Below are positions 1-8,180 of a stretch of 26,010 bases of DNA, one piece after another. The DNA comes from a virus, in IMG/VR virus record IMGVR_UViG_3300036985_002275, positions 1-26,010 of that record; one strand, written 5' to 3'. Numbering within the stretch: the first letter of the stretch is position 1; the number at the start of each line of letters is the position of its first letter. Under the pieces are notes generated by a model, which ran no database searches, was not told where the DNA came from, and worked only from the letters and a program-made list of their open reading frames with translations. A program made the position numbers and the translations under genes.

Positions 1-59
1 TTCTCGCCTATCTACTCGCTACTTTATTTGAGTGCATCGGGAAGTGGATTAACAAATGA
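1..59 (+). CDS. 3' end of an upstream gene (partial, tentative)
   Basis: The frame beginning at base 3 is open from the window edge and ends with TGA at 57-59. It reads as a short hydrophobic stretch followed by a basic end (LAYLLATLFECIGKWINK). Its stop overlaps the ATG at 56 as ATGA, the junction type used throughout this genome, which is the main reason to prefer it. A second frame from base 1 is also open to a TGA at 61-63, so the choice is not certain. In lambda-like phages the small terminase subunit would lie upstream of the large subunit, but this hydrophobic tail does not look like one. Confidence 0.3.
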   Translation, partial: LAYLLATLFECIGKWINK

Positions 60-130
60 ATGAGTGCTTCCTTGTTATCATTGCCACCCTCGGCCTGCTG
101 GGATTGATTCTGCCATTCTTTGAAGAATGA
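56..130 (+). CDS. 24-residue hydrophobic peptide (possible membrane mini-protein)
   Basis: A short frame of 24 codons encodes MNECF, then an almost entirely hydrophobic run (VIIATLGLLGLILPFF), then EE and a stop. This is long enough for one transmembrane helix. It starts inside the stop of the frame before it (ATGA at 56-59), and its own TGA (128-130) overlaps the ATG of the HNH gene (ATGA at 127-130). It therefore sits as a coupled link in the operon. No clear Shine-Dalgarno precedes it. I do not recognise the peptide. It may be a real micro-protein or only a translational coupler. Confidence 0.35.
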   Translation: MNECFLVIIATLGLLGLILPFFEE

Positions 131-432
131 AACGCTCTCCCCTTAAACGCAAAACCCCGCTCAAGCGAGGTGGGAAACTACGCCGAGTATCTGCCAAGAG
201 AAAAGGCCAGAACGAAGTCTATCGTGATGTTCGTGAAAAGTTTTTAACCAACAATCCGGTATGCCAAGTTTGCCAACACAAGATGGCGAGCCAAGTTCAC
301 CATAGGCGAGGAAGATTTGGGGACAGGCTAAATGAGGTGGAGTTTTTCTTGGCGGTTTGCTTCGAGTGCCATCACGAAATCCACCACAAGCCAGCTTGGG
401 CATACGCAAAAGATTATATGGTCAAGAGATGA
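127..432 (+). CDS. HNH endonuclease, terminase-associated
   Basis: A 101-residue protein with a very basic N-terminus (Lys/Arg-rich residues 1-26) followed by a compact HNH zinc-binding fold. The visible elements are CQVC at 46-49, the HH pair at 58-59 followed by RRGR, and CFECHHEIHH at 78-87, giving two Cys pairs that could bind structural zinc and the His residues of a beta-beta-alpha metal nuclease site. HNH proteins next to the large terminase gene are common in HK97- and lambda-like phages, and in several of these they are needed for DNA cleavage during packaging. Here the gene lies immediately before TerL with an ATGA overlap (429-432). The small terminase subunit is not seen between them, so it is either upstream of the window or absent. 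Confidence 0.85.
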   Translation: MKRSPLKRKTPLKRGGKLRRVSAKRKGQNEVYRDVREKFLTNNPVCQVCQHKMASQVHHRRGRFGDRLNEVEFFLAVCFECHHEIHHKPAWAYAKDYMVKR

Positions 433-2216
433 ACCAGATCGATGAGGCCAAGAACTTCGCTCGTCTTTTGTTTGAGCCAAGGGAACAACTCTCGATTCCA
501 GAATGGGCAGAGAAAAACCTTACGCTCTCGGCTCGTGTAACAAACATACCCGGAGCGTACTCGACTAACCTCACGCCCTATGTCCGTGAACCGCTAGAGG
601 CCTTTGGCGATGACTCGATTCGTAGGGTGGTGTTGGTATGGGGGGCACAAACAAGCAAGACCACGACGATTCTAGCTGGCCTAGCGTACCGAATAGCAGA
701 GCGACCTTGCCCCGCCTTGTGGGTGATGCCCAGCGAGCATTTAGCAAGATCGTTCACAGAAACTAGGTGGTTGCCGATGATCGATGATTGCCCAGCCCTA
801 GCCAAAGAAAAACCAGACAACACCGACAAAATCAAAATCCTAGAGCAACACTTCAAGCGATGCTCGGTCTGGTGGGCTGGCACAAGCCCATCGGCTCTTT
901 CCAGTCGCTCGATTGCGTTGCTCTGTATGGATGAGGTAGACAAGTTTCCAGAGCAAGCAGGGTCGGGGCGAGAGGCCAACCCAGTTCAACTTGCAGAGGC
1001 ACGAGTTAGCACCTACCCGAATCATTTAATCATAGCAACCAGCACCCCGACAACCGCCGACTCAATTATTTGGAGCGAATGGCAAAAAGGGGATATGCGT
1101 TTCTATTTCGTGCCTTGCCCCCATTGCGGGCATAAACAAAAACTAATCTGGGGGCAAGTGAAGTGGGACGAGGCGGCCAAGATTGAAGATGGAGTTTATG
1201 ATTTTAAGCTAGTGAAATCTAGCACCCACTACGAGTGCGAGGAGTGCAAGGGCAAGATCACAGACGGACAGAAAACCAAGATGCTTCGTGAGGGCGAATG
1301 GAGGGCAACCAACCTCAAGGGCGAGCCTAACCGCAGGAGCTATCACCTCAATGGCCTATACGCTCCGTGGGTTAGCTTTGGGAGCTTGGCGGTCAAATAC
1401 CTTCAAGACAAACATAATGGAATCATCGGCCTGCAAGACTTTGTGAACCGAGTCCTAGCCGAGCCTTGGATGGAACACGAATCAGAGAAGATGGAGATCG
1501 TAGCGGGGGATTATAAGATGGGCGAGGTCAGAGTGAACGAGAAGCTGATTATGGCTTGTGATATACAAGAGGCGGGGGGCTTCCACGCTTGGTGCGTTGT
1601 TAGGGCTTGGGATTTGGAGGGGAGGTCGAGGCTTGTGTGGGCTGGGAGGTTGGAAACTTGGGGAGACATCCAAGCCAAGGCCGAGGAGTTTAAGGTGGAG
1701 AGCAAGTGCGTTTTCTGCGACAGCGGTGATCAGACCAGATCAGTATATTATAACTGTTGCAAGAACGGCTTCATAGCGTTGCTTGGCTCAGATCGCACCA
1801 GCTTCTCCGAAATTGTAGACGAGCGAAAACTACAACGCCCCTATGCTCGAATTGCCAATGGTGACCCCTTCAGCGGTAAGGCAGTTCAATCCAAGGCAGG
1901 GTGGAAGTGGAAGTTCTGCCCAGTTTGGAGGTGGAGCAATCCGGTATTCAAAGACATCCTCTCCAACCTTTTGAAAGAACCCGGCTACATAGCCCTAGAC
2001 ACTCCCGATGTTTGGCGAGTTCACATTGAGGCAGAGGTGAAGGTGAGGGTGAAAAACCCTATGACTGGAAGGGAAAGGCTTGTGTGGAAGCAAGTCGGGA
2101 AGCATAATCATTTAATGGACTGTGAATGTATGTCGATTGTCGGTGCGGCTTTATATGGTCGACTGAAAGTCTCTCCCGCAAGTTTGACAGAGGAGGAGGT
2201 GAATGGCGAAGGGTGA
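429..2216 (+). CDS. terL: Terminase large subunit, lambda gpA type
   Basis: A 595-residue DNA-packaging motor protein of the phage terminase GpA family: an ATPase that drives DNA into the prohead and a nuclease that cuts concatemers. The N-terminus has the family pattern IPEWAEKNL (23-31) and GAYSTNLTPYVREP (42-55). A Walker A-like loop GAQTSKTT lies at 72-79 and a Walker B MDE at 167-169. A zinc-ribbon-like block with CPHCGHK and, about 50 residues later, YECEECKG follows the ATPase domain. The C-terminal nuclease half carries acidic motifs ACDIQEAGG and FCDSGDQT and ends near HNHLMDCE. The ATG at 429 is preferred over an in-frame ATG at 357 because it makes a 4-base overlap with the HNH stop, while the longer start would overlap that gene by 76 bases. 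It is followed by the gpW-like gene, as in lambda. Confidence 0.95.
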   Translation: MNQIDEAKNFARLLFEPREQLSIPEWAEKNLTLSARVTNIPGAYSTNLTPYVREPLEAFGDDSIRRVVLVWGAQTSKTTTILAGLAYRIAERPCPALWVMPSEHLARSFTETRWLPMIDDCPALAKEKPDNTDKIKILEQHFKRCSVWWAGTSPSALSSRSIALLCMDEVDKFPEQAGSGREANPVQLAEARVSTYPNHLIIATSTPTTADSIIWSEWQKGDMRFYFVPCPHCGHKQKLIWGQVKWDEAAKIEDGVYDFKLVKSSTHYECEECKGKITDGQKTKMLREGEWRATNLKGEPNRRSYHLNGLYAPWVSFGSLAVKYLQDKHNGIIGLQDFVNRVLAEPWMEHESEKMEIVAGDYKMGEVRVNEKLIMACDIQEAGGFHAWCVVRAWDLEGRSRLVWAGRLETWGDIQAKAEEFKVESKCVFCDSGDQTRSVYYNCCKNGFIALLGSDRTSFSEIVDERKLQRPYARIANGDPFSGKAVQSKAGWKWKFCPVWRWSNPVFKDILSNLLKEPGYIALDTPDVWRVHIEAEVKVRVKNPMTGRERLVWKQVGKHNHLMDCECMSIVGAALYGRLKVSPASLTEEEVNGEG

Positions 2217-2436
2217 TTTTCTCGGGCTACCCCTTGCTACCCTAACTTCGTTGCGTGATAAATATATCACTTGTCTTGAAGCGATAGCGGTGGCGGGTTC
2301 AAGCTATTCGATCGCAGGCCGTTCTTTTTCAAGGGCGAACCTCGGCGAAGTCCGTGATACTATCGCAGAATTGACCCTAGCCATTGAGTCTGCCAACGGC
2401 ACTCGTATCCGCACCACTTACGCAAAGTTCTCGTGA
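2203..2436 (+). CDS. gpW-like head-tail joining protein
   Basis: A 77-residue protein lying between terminase and portal, exactly where lambda gene W lies between A and B. It shows the gpW plan: an N-terminal helix (about 12-28, TLTSLRDKYITCLEAI), a short beta hairpin with an aromatic and a polar turn (SYSIAGRSFSRANL, about 34-47), and a second helix (EVRDTIAELTLAIES, about 49-63). gpW binds the portal ring after DNA filling and forms the platform for tail attachment. A purine-rich Shine-Dalgarno (GAGGAGGAGG) lies just before the ATG, inside the end of terL, and the two genes overlap by 14 bases. The identity rests on size, predicted fold pattern and position rather than on strong sequence identity. 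Confidence 0.75.
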   Translation: MAKGDFLGLPLATLTSLRDKYITCLEAIAVAGSSYSIAGRSFSRANLGEVRDTIAELTLAIESANGTRIRTTYAKFS

Positions 2437-5400
2437 AAAAAGCACAGCTAAATTTAATCGATAAAGCCGTTGCATTTCTGAACCCGCAGGGGGCAGTTAA
2501 TCGGATGATTGCACGGCAGAAGCTCGTCAACTTCTCTTACGATGCGGTTAAATATACAAGGGAACGCAAGGGGCCGAGTTCGCTTTCTGGTGCGGAAGAT
2601 TATCGCTCCAACTACGACCGAGTAGAGTTAATGAAAAGGGCGAGGGACTTGGCAGAGAATGTTGGCCTTGTTCGCTCCATCTTAATGAAGTTCGCTAGCC
2701 ATACCGCCGCCAATGTCTCCTACCAAGCCCGAACCGAGAACCCAGAAGTCAATACCGAGGTCGAAGCATATTGGGCAGAGTGGTGGGACAAGTGCGACCT
2801 AACTACAAGACATACCGGTTCAACGCTTATGCAAGTGGCGATGATGTCGATGCTCCGAGATGGTGACTTCCTTTTCGTTTTGGTTCGAGATAAGGATGGC
2901 AACCTAAAGATTCAAGGCATTGAGGCAGACAGATTGGGCGACCCATTCAAGGTTTATACAAGCCTAGATTTGATTGGTGGAATCCATATTGATCGAGATA
3001 CTGGTGCGCCAAGTGCCTACGATATTTACAACCGAAGCATCGGAGACTTTTACACCTACCAAGCAACCATCCCCTCAAGCCAAGCCTTTCACTTGTTCGA
3101 CCCACTCCGCATTGACCAGTACCGAGGAATCTCCGCTTTCCACACCGCTATCAATGACGCAACAGACATCTACGATATAATCAACTTCGAGAAGATGGCC
3201 GCTAAAAATGCAAGCTCACAAGCTGGCATCGTGAAGCGCAATAACAACAATGGCTCCGACCTCTCCTCGCTCACAAACGATGAAGACCTAAATGGGAACA
3301 CGATTAAGCTAGAAGCGATTGAGTCGGGTAAAATCTCCTACCTAGAACCGGGCGAAGATATTATTTTCCCAGATGGCCCGAGCCGACCAAGTGGAGCGTT
3401 CGCCGAGTTCCACAAGATTCTTTTGCGGAACATTTGCCTTGGCCTTGGCATCCCTTATTCATTTGCCGTTGACCCTTCCGCTATGAGTGGCCCGACTGCC
3501 CGCCTTGAGATGCAACAAGCAGGGCGAACCTTCCGCAGATACCAGAAGCTCCTCGATGATAAAGTTCTTCGCCCCATTAAAAACATCGTGATTGCAGACG
3601 CAGTTTCTAGGGGATTGATTGAGAACAATGTTGGAACAAGAACGACCAAGGGAATCTTCAACTTTGGGGCGAATGTATCGATTGATTTAGGTAGGGAGAG
3701 CCAAGCTAACTTGTCAGAATTTCGAGCGGGCTTGATGACCGCCAGTCAAATTTACTCGGAGAGAGGGCTCGATTTTGAAAGCTCTATGCGACAAAGGGCT
3801 ATTGAGGCCAAGCTGATTAAGGATTTGGCTAGTGAGTATGAAGTTTCGGCAGACACAATTTCCGACATCGCCGCAGAGGGATTGACCAGAGATTCACAAA
3901 AAGCACAAGCAACTACACCAGAAGGCGAACAGAAGCCCGCTGGACAACCTTCGGACGAGGATATGCTTGGCGGTGCTTCGCTCAACGGAGCGCAAGTCGC
4001 TTCGCTTATCAATGTTATCAATGCCGTGGCGATGGGTGCAGTTTCCAAGGAGGGTGCAGTTTCGATTATCACAGCGGCCTTCCCAACCATCAGCCCAGAC
4101 CAAGCAAGGGCAATCGTCGCTGGGGTAAATATCGGGACAACCATCCCAACGACCAAGGAAGAGAAACAACAGATTACAAAAGACCAAGGCGGGGATACTT
4201 CGGGAGGCTCGACCCCTCAAGAACCCGCACCCACCCCGCCCGCCCCCCAAGGCACAACTCAAAAAAAAAGTAGTTTAGAAGTTTTGGAAAGCCTCGACCC
4301 AGCATCAATCAAGATGCTCATCGAGGGGATGATGGGCGGGATTGAATTGGCGAAGTATGATGGGATTGATTTTACCCCCCCGCAAGGGGCTAGGGATGCC
4401 GCCAAAAGAGCCTTAGAGGTGCGGGATACGAAACCACCCAGCCAAAGGGGAATGACCCCTGTGGGGCTTGCTAGGGCTAGGGATTTGCAGAATGGCGTGA
4501 AACTCTCTCCAGATACAGTCAAGAGGATGCTGAACTTCCTAACTCGCCACGAAGTCGATAAGAAGGGGGCAACTTGGGATGAGCAAGGCAAGGGCTGGCA
4601 GGCTTGGCACGGATGGGGCGGTGATGCTGGCTATGCGTGGGCAAGGAAAGTAGTGGGGCAGATGGAGGCAAGGGACAACAAAGAACTAGCCCGACCAGTC
4701 TCTCAAACCCCAGCCCCTCCTAAAGAGAGAATCAAAGGCTCAAAGGAGAACCCCAAAGGCACAGCATCCACTAGAAGCAAGGCAGGGGATATTGAGATTT
4801 CAGAACAGAACGAGGAAGCCCTCAAGAACAAGATTGCAGAGTTCAAAGACAAGCACCCCTCAAGGAAAGCCCCTACGCTTGGAGCATTGAAGAAAGTGTT
4901 TAGAAGGGGGGCGGGTGCGTTCTCGACTAGCTTCCGACCCACTATCACCGGGGGCAGACCCAACTCAAGAAACGCTTGGGCGATGGCTAGGGTGAACAAG
5001 TTTCTTAAGATGGCGGGTGGAGGAGAGGTTAAAGAAAGCTATCGTAAGGCAGATGGTGATTTGCTAGAAGAAAAATTTGGTTTTGAAACAACGAAAACCG
5101 AGTTCGTTGCTGGCAGAGATTGCGGGCAAGATGAGGGTGGGACTTTCGGGCCAGATAATAAGTGTGCAGAAGGCTACGGCAGACCCCCGCTCAAAGGAGG
5201 CTATACCCCAACCCGACCCGGTGGGAAATTCCCCAAAGATTACAAGAGGCCAACAGAGCAAGGCAGAGAAGAGAAATCTCAAAAACCAAAAGAGACTCCG
5301 GGTCAAAGAATCAAAAGAAGTCAAGAAATGGATGAATTAAATAAAAACATTGATAATATAGGTGGCTATCAAGTTATTGGAAAACCAGCAATCAATAACG

Positions 5401-5609
5401 CAAAAGAAAAGTCCATTGAAAGACTTAAGACTATTCAAGGAATGCTCAATTCAAAAGATATAAAAGAAAATAGTGATTTGATCGAAGAAACGAGAAAAGA
5501 TTTAGACTTCTGGAAGAATGAGTTAAAAGGAACAAGTTATAAATATATTGCAGACGATATTGATAAATCATTAGCCAACATTAACAGCATCCTAAAAACT
5601 TATAATTGA
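2433..5609 (+). CDS. Portal protein (lambda gpB family) with long modular C-terminal extension
   Basis: A 1058-residue protein, about twice the usual length for a lambda-type portal. The dodecameric portal core is seen in about residues 1-480: ELMKRARDLAENVGLVRSI near the N-terminus and, towards the end of the core, LGLGIPYSFAVDPSAMSGPT and RRYQKLLDDKVLRPI. After it come separate modules: about 515-565, a helical LNGAQVASLI block that also ends other phage portals; about 640-750, a KYDGIDFTPPQGARDAAKRA / VGLARARDL / RHEVDKKG / WGGDAGYAWA block; about 815-866, ALKKVFRRGAGAFSTS / NAWAMARVNKFL; about 896, a CGQDEGGTFGPDNKC motif; and about 955-1058, a Lys/Glu-rich, probably coiled-coil tail. The middle modules are of kinds I recall as add-ons to phage head proteins, but I cannot name their function. 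The last 300 bases are clearly more AT-rich than the rest. Translation starts at GTG, overlapping the gpW-like stop as GTGA. Confidence 0.93.
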   Translation: MKKAQLNLIDKAVAFLNPQGAVNRMIARQKLVNFSYDAVKYTRERKGPSSLSGAEDYRSNYDRVELMKRARDLAENVGLVRSILMKFASHTAANVSYQARTENPEVNTEVEAYWAEWWDKCDLTTRHTGSTLMQVAMMSMLRDGDFLFVLVRDKDGNLKIQGIEADRLGDPFKVYTSLDLIGGIHIDRDTGAPSAYDIYNRSIGDFYTYQATIPSSQAFHLFDPLRIDQYRGISAFHTAINDATDIYDIINFEKMAAKNASSQAGIVKRNNNNGSDLSSLTNDEDLNGNTIKLEAIESGKISYLEPGEDIIFPDGPSRPSGAFAEFHKILLRNICLGLGIPYSFAVDPSAMSGPTARLEMQQAGRTFRRYQKLLDDKVLRPIKNIVIADAVSRGLIENNVGTRTTKGIFNFGANVSIDLGRESQANLSEFRAGLMTASQIYSERGLDFESSMRQRAIEAKLIKDLASEYEVSADTISDIAAEGLTRDSQKAQATTPEGEQKPAGQPSDEDMLGGASLNGAQVASLINVINAVAMGAVSKEGAVSIITAAFPTISPDQARAIVAGVNIGTTIPTTKEEKQQITKDQGGDTSGGSTPQEPAPTPPAPQGTTQKKSSLEVLESLDPASIKMLIEGMMGGIELAKYDGIDFTPPQGARDAAKRALEVRDTKPPSQRGMTPVGLARARDLQNGVKLSPDTVKRMLNFLTRHEVDKKGATWDEQGKGWQAWHGWGGDAGYAWARKVVGQMEARDNKELARPVSQTPAPPKERIKGSKENPKGTASTRSKAGDIEISEQNEEALKNKIAEFKDKHPSRKAPTLGALKKVFRRGAGAFSTSFRPTITGGRPNSRNAWAMARVNKFLKMAGGGEVKESYRKADGDLLEEKFGFETTKTEFVAGRDCGQDEGGTFGPDNKCAEGYGRPPLKGGYTPTRPGGKFPKDYKRPTEQGREEKSQKPKETPGQRIKRSQEMDELNKNIDNIGGYQVIGKPAINNAKEKSIERLKTIQGMLNSKDIKENSDLIEETRKDLDFWKNELKGTSYKYIADDIDKSLANINSILKTYN

Positions 5610-5626
5610 CAACAAGGATTAGGCTT

Positions 5627-6700
5627 ATGCCCCTACCAATTCCCTCCGCTGACGAATCCGAACAAGACTTTGTTTCCCGCTTTATGGGAGACGAGCAGGC
5701 TGTTAGCGACTTCCCAGACGAAAGCCAGCGTTCAGCCGTAGCCTATTCGACATATAGGGACGAGGAGATGGACGAAATGGAGCTAGGTGGAGTGAGTATT
5801 TTGGAGGTGGGAGAGGCTAAAGGACACGACCTTTTCGTGGATAAAACCAGCCTAGAGACTGCCCTCAAACTTATGGGAAGTGCCAAGAACGGCGTGAAGG
5901 TCAAGATGAACCACGGAAGCGGATTGGATGCAGTCGTTGGCTTCGCAAGAAACCCCCGCATCGAAGGGGACAAGCTAGTGGCAGACCTTCGCCTTCTCCG
6001 CAACTCCCCCCACTACGGCCTCATCAAAGAGATGGCCTCTGAAGCCCCCGACCAGTTCGGCGTTTCCCTAGCCTTCGTGAATGAGAGCGAGACCATCAAT
6101 GGCAAGGATTACATTCGACCGCAGAGCATCGCCTCTGCTGATTTAGTTTCCAGCCCAGCCGCCACGAATGGATTATTCGAGGAGATGGTTAAGTTTATGG
6201 AAAAACTCGGTTATGTGCAGGGAGGCAAGAGCATCCCAGCCGTAGCCAAAGAAGCCGTGGAGGAAGCTCCACTTGACAAAAAGGACAAAACAAATATGGA
6301 AAACACAGATTACAAAAAAGATATGGACGAAATTAAGGTTCGTCTCGCCGCCTTGGAAGAGGCGATGAAACCCAAGGAAGAAATGAAGAAAGAGGAGATG
6401 GCCGAGGAAGCTCCCAAGATCGTCATCGAAAAAGAAGATGAAGATGAGAAAGAGGAGAAGACCGAGGAAATGAGCGAGGTTGTGAAGAAAGTTCTGACCG
6501 AGTTCGGCATTAAGCCCATCCCCGCCTCCCCTTCAATCGAAGTTCCTTCCGAGAAAAAGGAAGAACCCAAAACTTTTGAAGCACTCGTGGCCGCCCATAG
6601 CGACTACGGAACAAGCAAGCTCAAGGCCATGAAAGCCGTGATGCTCTCCAACCCCAAAGAATACACCGAGGCGTTGTCTCGTGGTATCACTAAACTCTAA
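5627..6700 (+). CDS. Head maturation protease fused to scaffold domain
   Basis: A 357-residue protein in the lambda gene C position. Residues about 30-190 look like a phage serine prohead protease (S78/XkdF-like): MNHGSG with His96, FARNPRIEGDKLVADLRL, then FGVSLAF with Ser147 as probable nucleophile, and RPQSIASADLVSSPAAT. The rest (about 205-300) is very rich in Glu and Lys with a helical pattern, as expected for a scaffold that fills the prohead and is then digested. I choose the ATG at 5627 because AAGGA precedes it at a suitable distance. A TTG at 5606, overlapping the portal stop, would add seven residues. An internal in-frame ATG at 6296 may give the scaffold alone. The triad member besides His and Ser is not identified. 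Confidence 0.8.
   Translation: MPLPIPSADESEQDFVSRFMGDEQAVSDFPDESQRSAVAYSTYRDEEMDEMELGGVSILEVGEAKGHDLFVDKTSLETALKLMGSAKNGVKVKMNHGSGLDAVVGFARNPRIEGDKLVADLRLLRNSPHYGLIKEMASEAPDQFGVSLAFVNESETINGKDYIRPQSIASADLVSSPAATNGLFEEMVKFMEKLGYVQGGKSIPAVAKEAVEEAPLDKKDKTNMENTDYKKDMDEIKVRLAALEEAMKPKEEMKKEEMAEEAPKIVIEKEDEDEKEEKTEEMSEVVKKVLTEFGIKPIPASPSIEVPSEKKEEPKTFEALVAAHSDYGTSKLKAMKAVMLSNPKEYTEALSRGITKL
6296..6700 (+). CDS. Probable internal-start scaffold protein (Nu3-like)
   Basis: Within the protease gene, in the same frame, an ATG at 6296 opens a 134-residue product MENTDYKKDMDEIKVRLAAL onward. This is the whole Glu/Lys-rich scaffold part without the protease. AAGGA lies 11 bases upstream, and a TTGACA at 6273-6278 lies upstream of that, resembling the junctions seen at other starts of this genome. 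Lambda makes its scaffold Nu3 from an internal start in gene C, and Nu3 is of similar length. This is inference from sequence and analogy. Confidence 0.45.
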   Translation: MENTDYKKDMDEIKVRLAALEEAMKPKEEMKKEEMAEEAPKIVIEKEDEDEKEEKTEEMSEVVKKVLTEFGIKPIPASPSIEVPSEKKEEPKTFEALVAAHSDYGTSKLKAMKAVMLSNPKEYTEALSRGITKL

Positions 6701-6718
6701 ACAAAGGATAATACTAAA

Positions 6719-7078
6719 ATGGCAACAAATATTGACGGTGGTGCAATTCGCACCTTTAACTTCGCTTCGGCGATTTCGGCTTACCGATTCGTCCAAATCG
6801 GAACAGATGGATTGGCAGTAGCGGCAGTCTCCGGCACGGCTCGTGCGGTTGGCTCTACTATTTCCGATGTAGCGGCTGGTGATAATGGCGCAGTCAAGCT
6901 GTTCTACCCAACCTTTTTTGCAACTTGTGACACGGCGATTGCTGTCGGTGGCCTAGTGGCTACTAGCACGGCTGGCCTTGTGACAACTGCGGCGGCCAAT
7001 GTGGGCGTTGTCGGAGTTGCTCTCGAAGGTGGCGCGGCTGATGCAGTCATCGAAGTCGCAGTTCCTTTAACCCAGTAA
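6719..7078 (+). CDS. Head decoration (capsid cement) protein
   Basis: A 119-residue, small-residue-rich, beta-type protein between the protease/scaffold and the major capsid protein, the place of lambda gpD. The sequence (ANIDGGAIRTF-like start, YRFVQIGTDGLAVAA, TISDVAAGDNGAVKLF, ending VIEVAVPLTQ) has the look of the DUF2190-type capsid cement family: an N-terminal strand, repeated short strands and glycines, no charged helices. Such proteins bind on the outside of the expanded capsid and stabilise it. The ATG follows AAAGGA at a normal distance. It could also be another small capsid-associated protein. Confidence 0.65.
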   Translation: MATNIDGGAIRTFNFASAISAYRFVQIGTDGLAVAAVSGTARAVGSTISDVAAGDNGAVKLFYPTFFATCDTAIAVGGLVATSTAGLVTTAAANVGVVGVALEGGAADAVIEVAVPLTQ

Positions 7079-7107
7079 TTTAACCAACCAAGAAAGAATA
7101 TAAAACA

Positions 7108-8073
7108 ATGAGTTATATCGCAGGCGGTTCAACAATTCGTGCCGACATCAACCAAGCGTTGATCGAAGCCCCCACGGCTGATGTGGGTTTAATCGGGGCA
7201 GAGCTTCTCCCTTTGCAGAATGTAGATGCAAAGAGCGGAACTTACCTCAAAGTCCAACTCGGCGGTGCAGAGTTGCTCTCCAACAATGCAACGGCTCGTG
7301 ATGCTGGTTCGGGATACAGCCGAGGGATTCGTTCCTTTGGAACTGCGAACTACTCCACGGACGAATTTGGCTTGGAGGAGCTTCTGGACGATAGTAGCGT
7401 TGCAGATTTGTCGCGCTTTTTTTCGTATGAAAGCGAAACTGCGAAGTTCTTGCTCCGTCAGTTAAAGCTCTCCCACGAAGCTCGGGTGAACACCCTGCTG
7501 TTCGCTGGTAGCACCCCCTTCACCACGGCTGACCAAAGTGCGGCAGTTGCCTACACCCAAGCGAACATCGCCACAATCGATGTAGCTCGTGATGTGGCGG
7601 CCGCCAAATTGGCTCTTGGTAAATTGGGTTACGAAGCCAACTGCGTTGCAATGAACGCCGATGTGTTTGAGTTAATCAGACGCTCGACCCTCTTGCAGAA
7701 TCAGTTCTTCGGAGTTATCTCCAATACTGGTGCCCGCCTGTTGAACGAAGCTGAAATCGCGGCGGCCTTGGGAGTTCAGAAACTCCTTGTTGGTCGTGCG
7801 GCAATCAACACGGCTGGAAAAAACAAGAGCTACACCGGCTCATTCGCAATCAGCTCGGCCAAGGTTATCGTCGGCCAAGTGGCGGGTGGCGAGTTCACCG
7901 CTGGTGGAATCGGACGCACGCTGGTCTGGTCGGGTGACTCGGCTGGTGGTTTCGTATCCGAAAGCTATCGTGACGAAGCTCGCCGTAGCCAAGTGTTGCG
8001 GGTGCGGATGAACACCGATGAAGTAGTCATCGACGCTAATGCGGCTGTTCGTATCACCACTAGCTTCGCCTAA
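7108..8073 (+). CDS. Major capsid protein (HK97 fold)
   Basis: A 321-residue protein, a normal size for HK97-fold capsid proteins of the lambda gpE group. It forms the icosahedral shell. There is an N-terminal arm (ADINQALIEAP), a GSGYSRGIRSFGTANYST segment that would be the E-loop/strand region, a long helical segment (SYESETAKFLLRQLKLSHEARVNTLLF), a strand-helix region near LLNEAEIAAALGVQKLLVGRA as in gpE-like A-domains, and a C-terminal beta run (VLRVRMNTDEVVIDANAAVRI). The position after protease/scaffold and decoration protein, and the strong terminator directly behind it, match a highly expressed capsid gene. No protease cleavage site can be assigned from sequence alone. Confidence 0.9.
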   Translation: MSYIAGGSTIRADINQALIEAPTADVGLIGAELLPLQNVDAKSGTYLKVQLGGAELLSNNATARDAGSGYSRGIRSFGTANYSTDEFGLEELLDDSSVADLSRFFSYESETAKFLLRQLKLSHEARVNTLLFAGSTPFTTADQSAAVAYTQANIATIDVARDVAAAKLALGKLGYEANCVAMNADVFELIRRSTLLQNQFFGVISNTGARLLNEAEIAAALGVQKLLVGRAAINTAGKNKSYTGSFAISSAKVIVGQVAGGEFTAGGIGRTLVWSGDSAGGFVSESYRDEARRSQVLRVRMNTDEVVIDANAAVRITTSFA

Positions 8074-8103
8074 AGAATTGCTGTTGGTTGTTTCATAAGG
8101 AAT

Positions 8104-8140
8104 GGGGGGAGGGCGAAAGCTCTCCCCCCTTTTCTTTTTT
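8104..8140 (+). terminator. Strong intrinsic terminator after the capsid gene
   Basis: An 11-base-pair stem (8104-8114 with 8119-8129; all Watson-Crick except one G-T pair at 8112/8121) closed by a GAAA tetraloop (8115-8118). It is followed by an 11-base tract of T with one C (8130-8140). It lies 31 bases after the capsid stop. It should end, or strongly thin, transcription of the head operon, so the sugar-modification genes downstream need read-through, antitermination or their own promoter. Confidence 0.92.
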
Positions 8141-8180
8141 GACATCCTTATGAACTAAAATCCTAACCCCCGAAATCCCT

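Noticed and set aside
357-428. Longer N-terminus of TerL from ATG 357
   Set aside because: It would overlap the HNH gene by 76 bases and add residues not typical of the family; ATG 429 fits the ATGA junction.
3752-4262. Two long - strand frames opposite the portal gene
   Set aside because: They lie opposite well-supported portal sequence, have Cys/Ser/Leu-rich shadow composition and no ribosome sites. No - strand gene is needed anywhere in the window.
8139-8161. Sigma70-like promoter TTGACA + TAAAAT after the capsid terminator
   Set aside because: The boxes are only 11 bases apart instead of about 17, so this is not a standard promoter.
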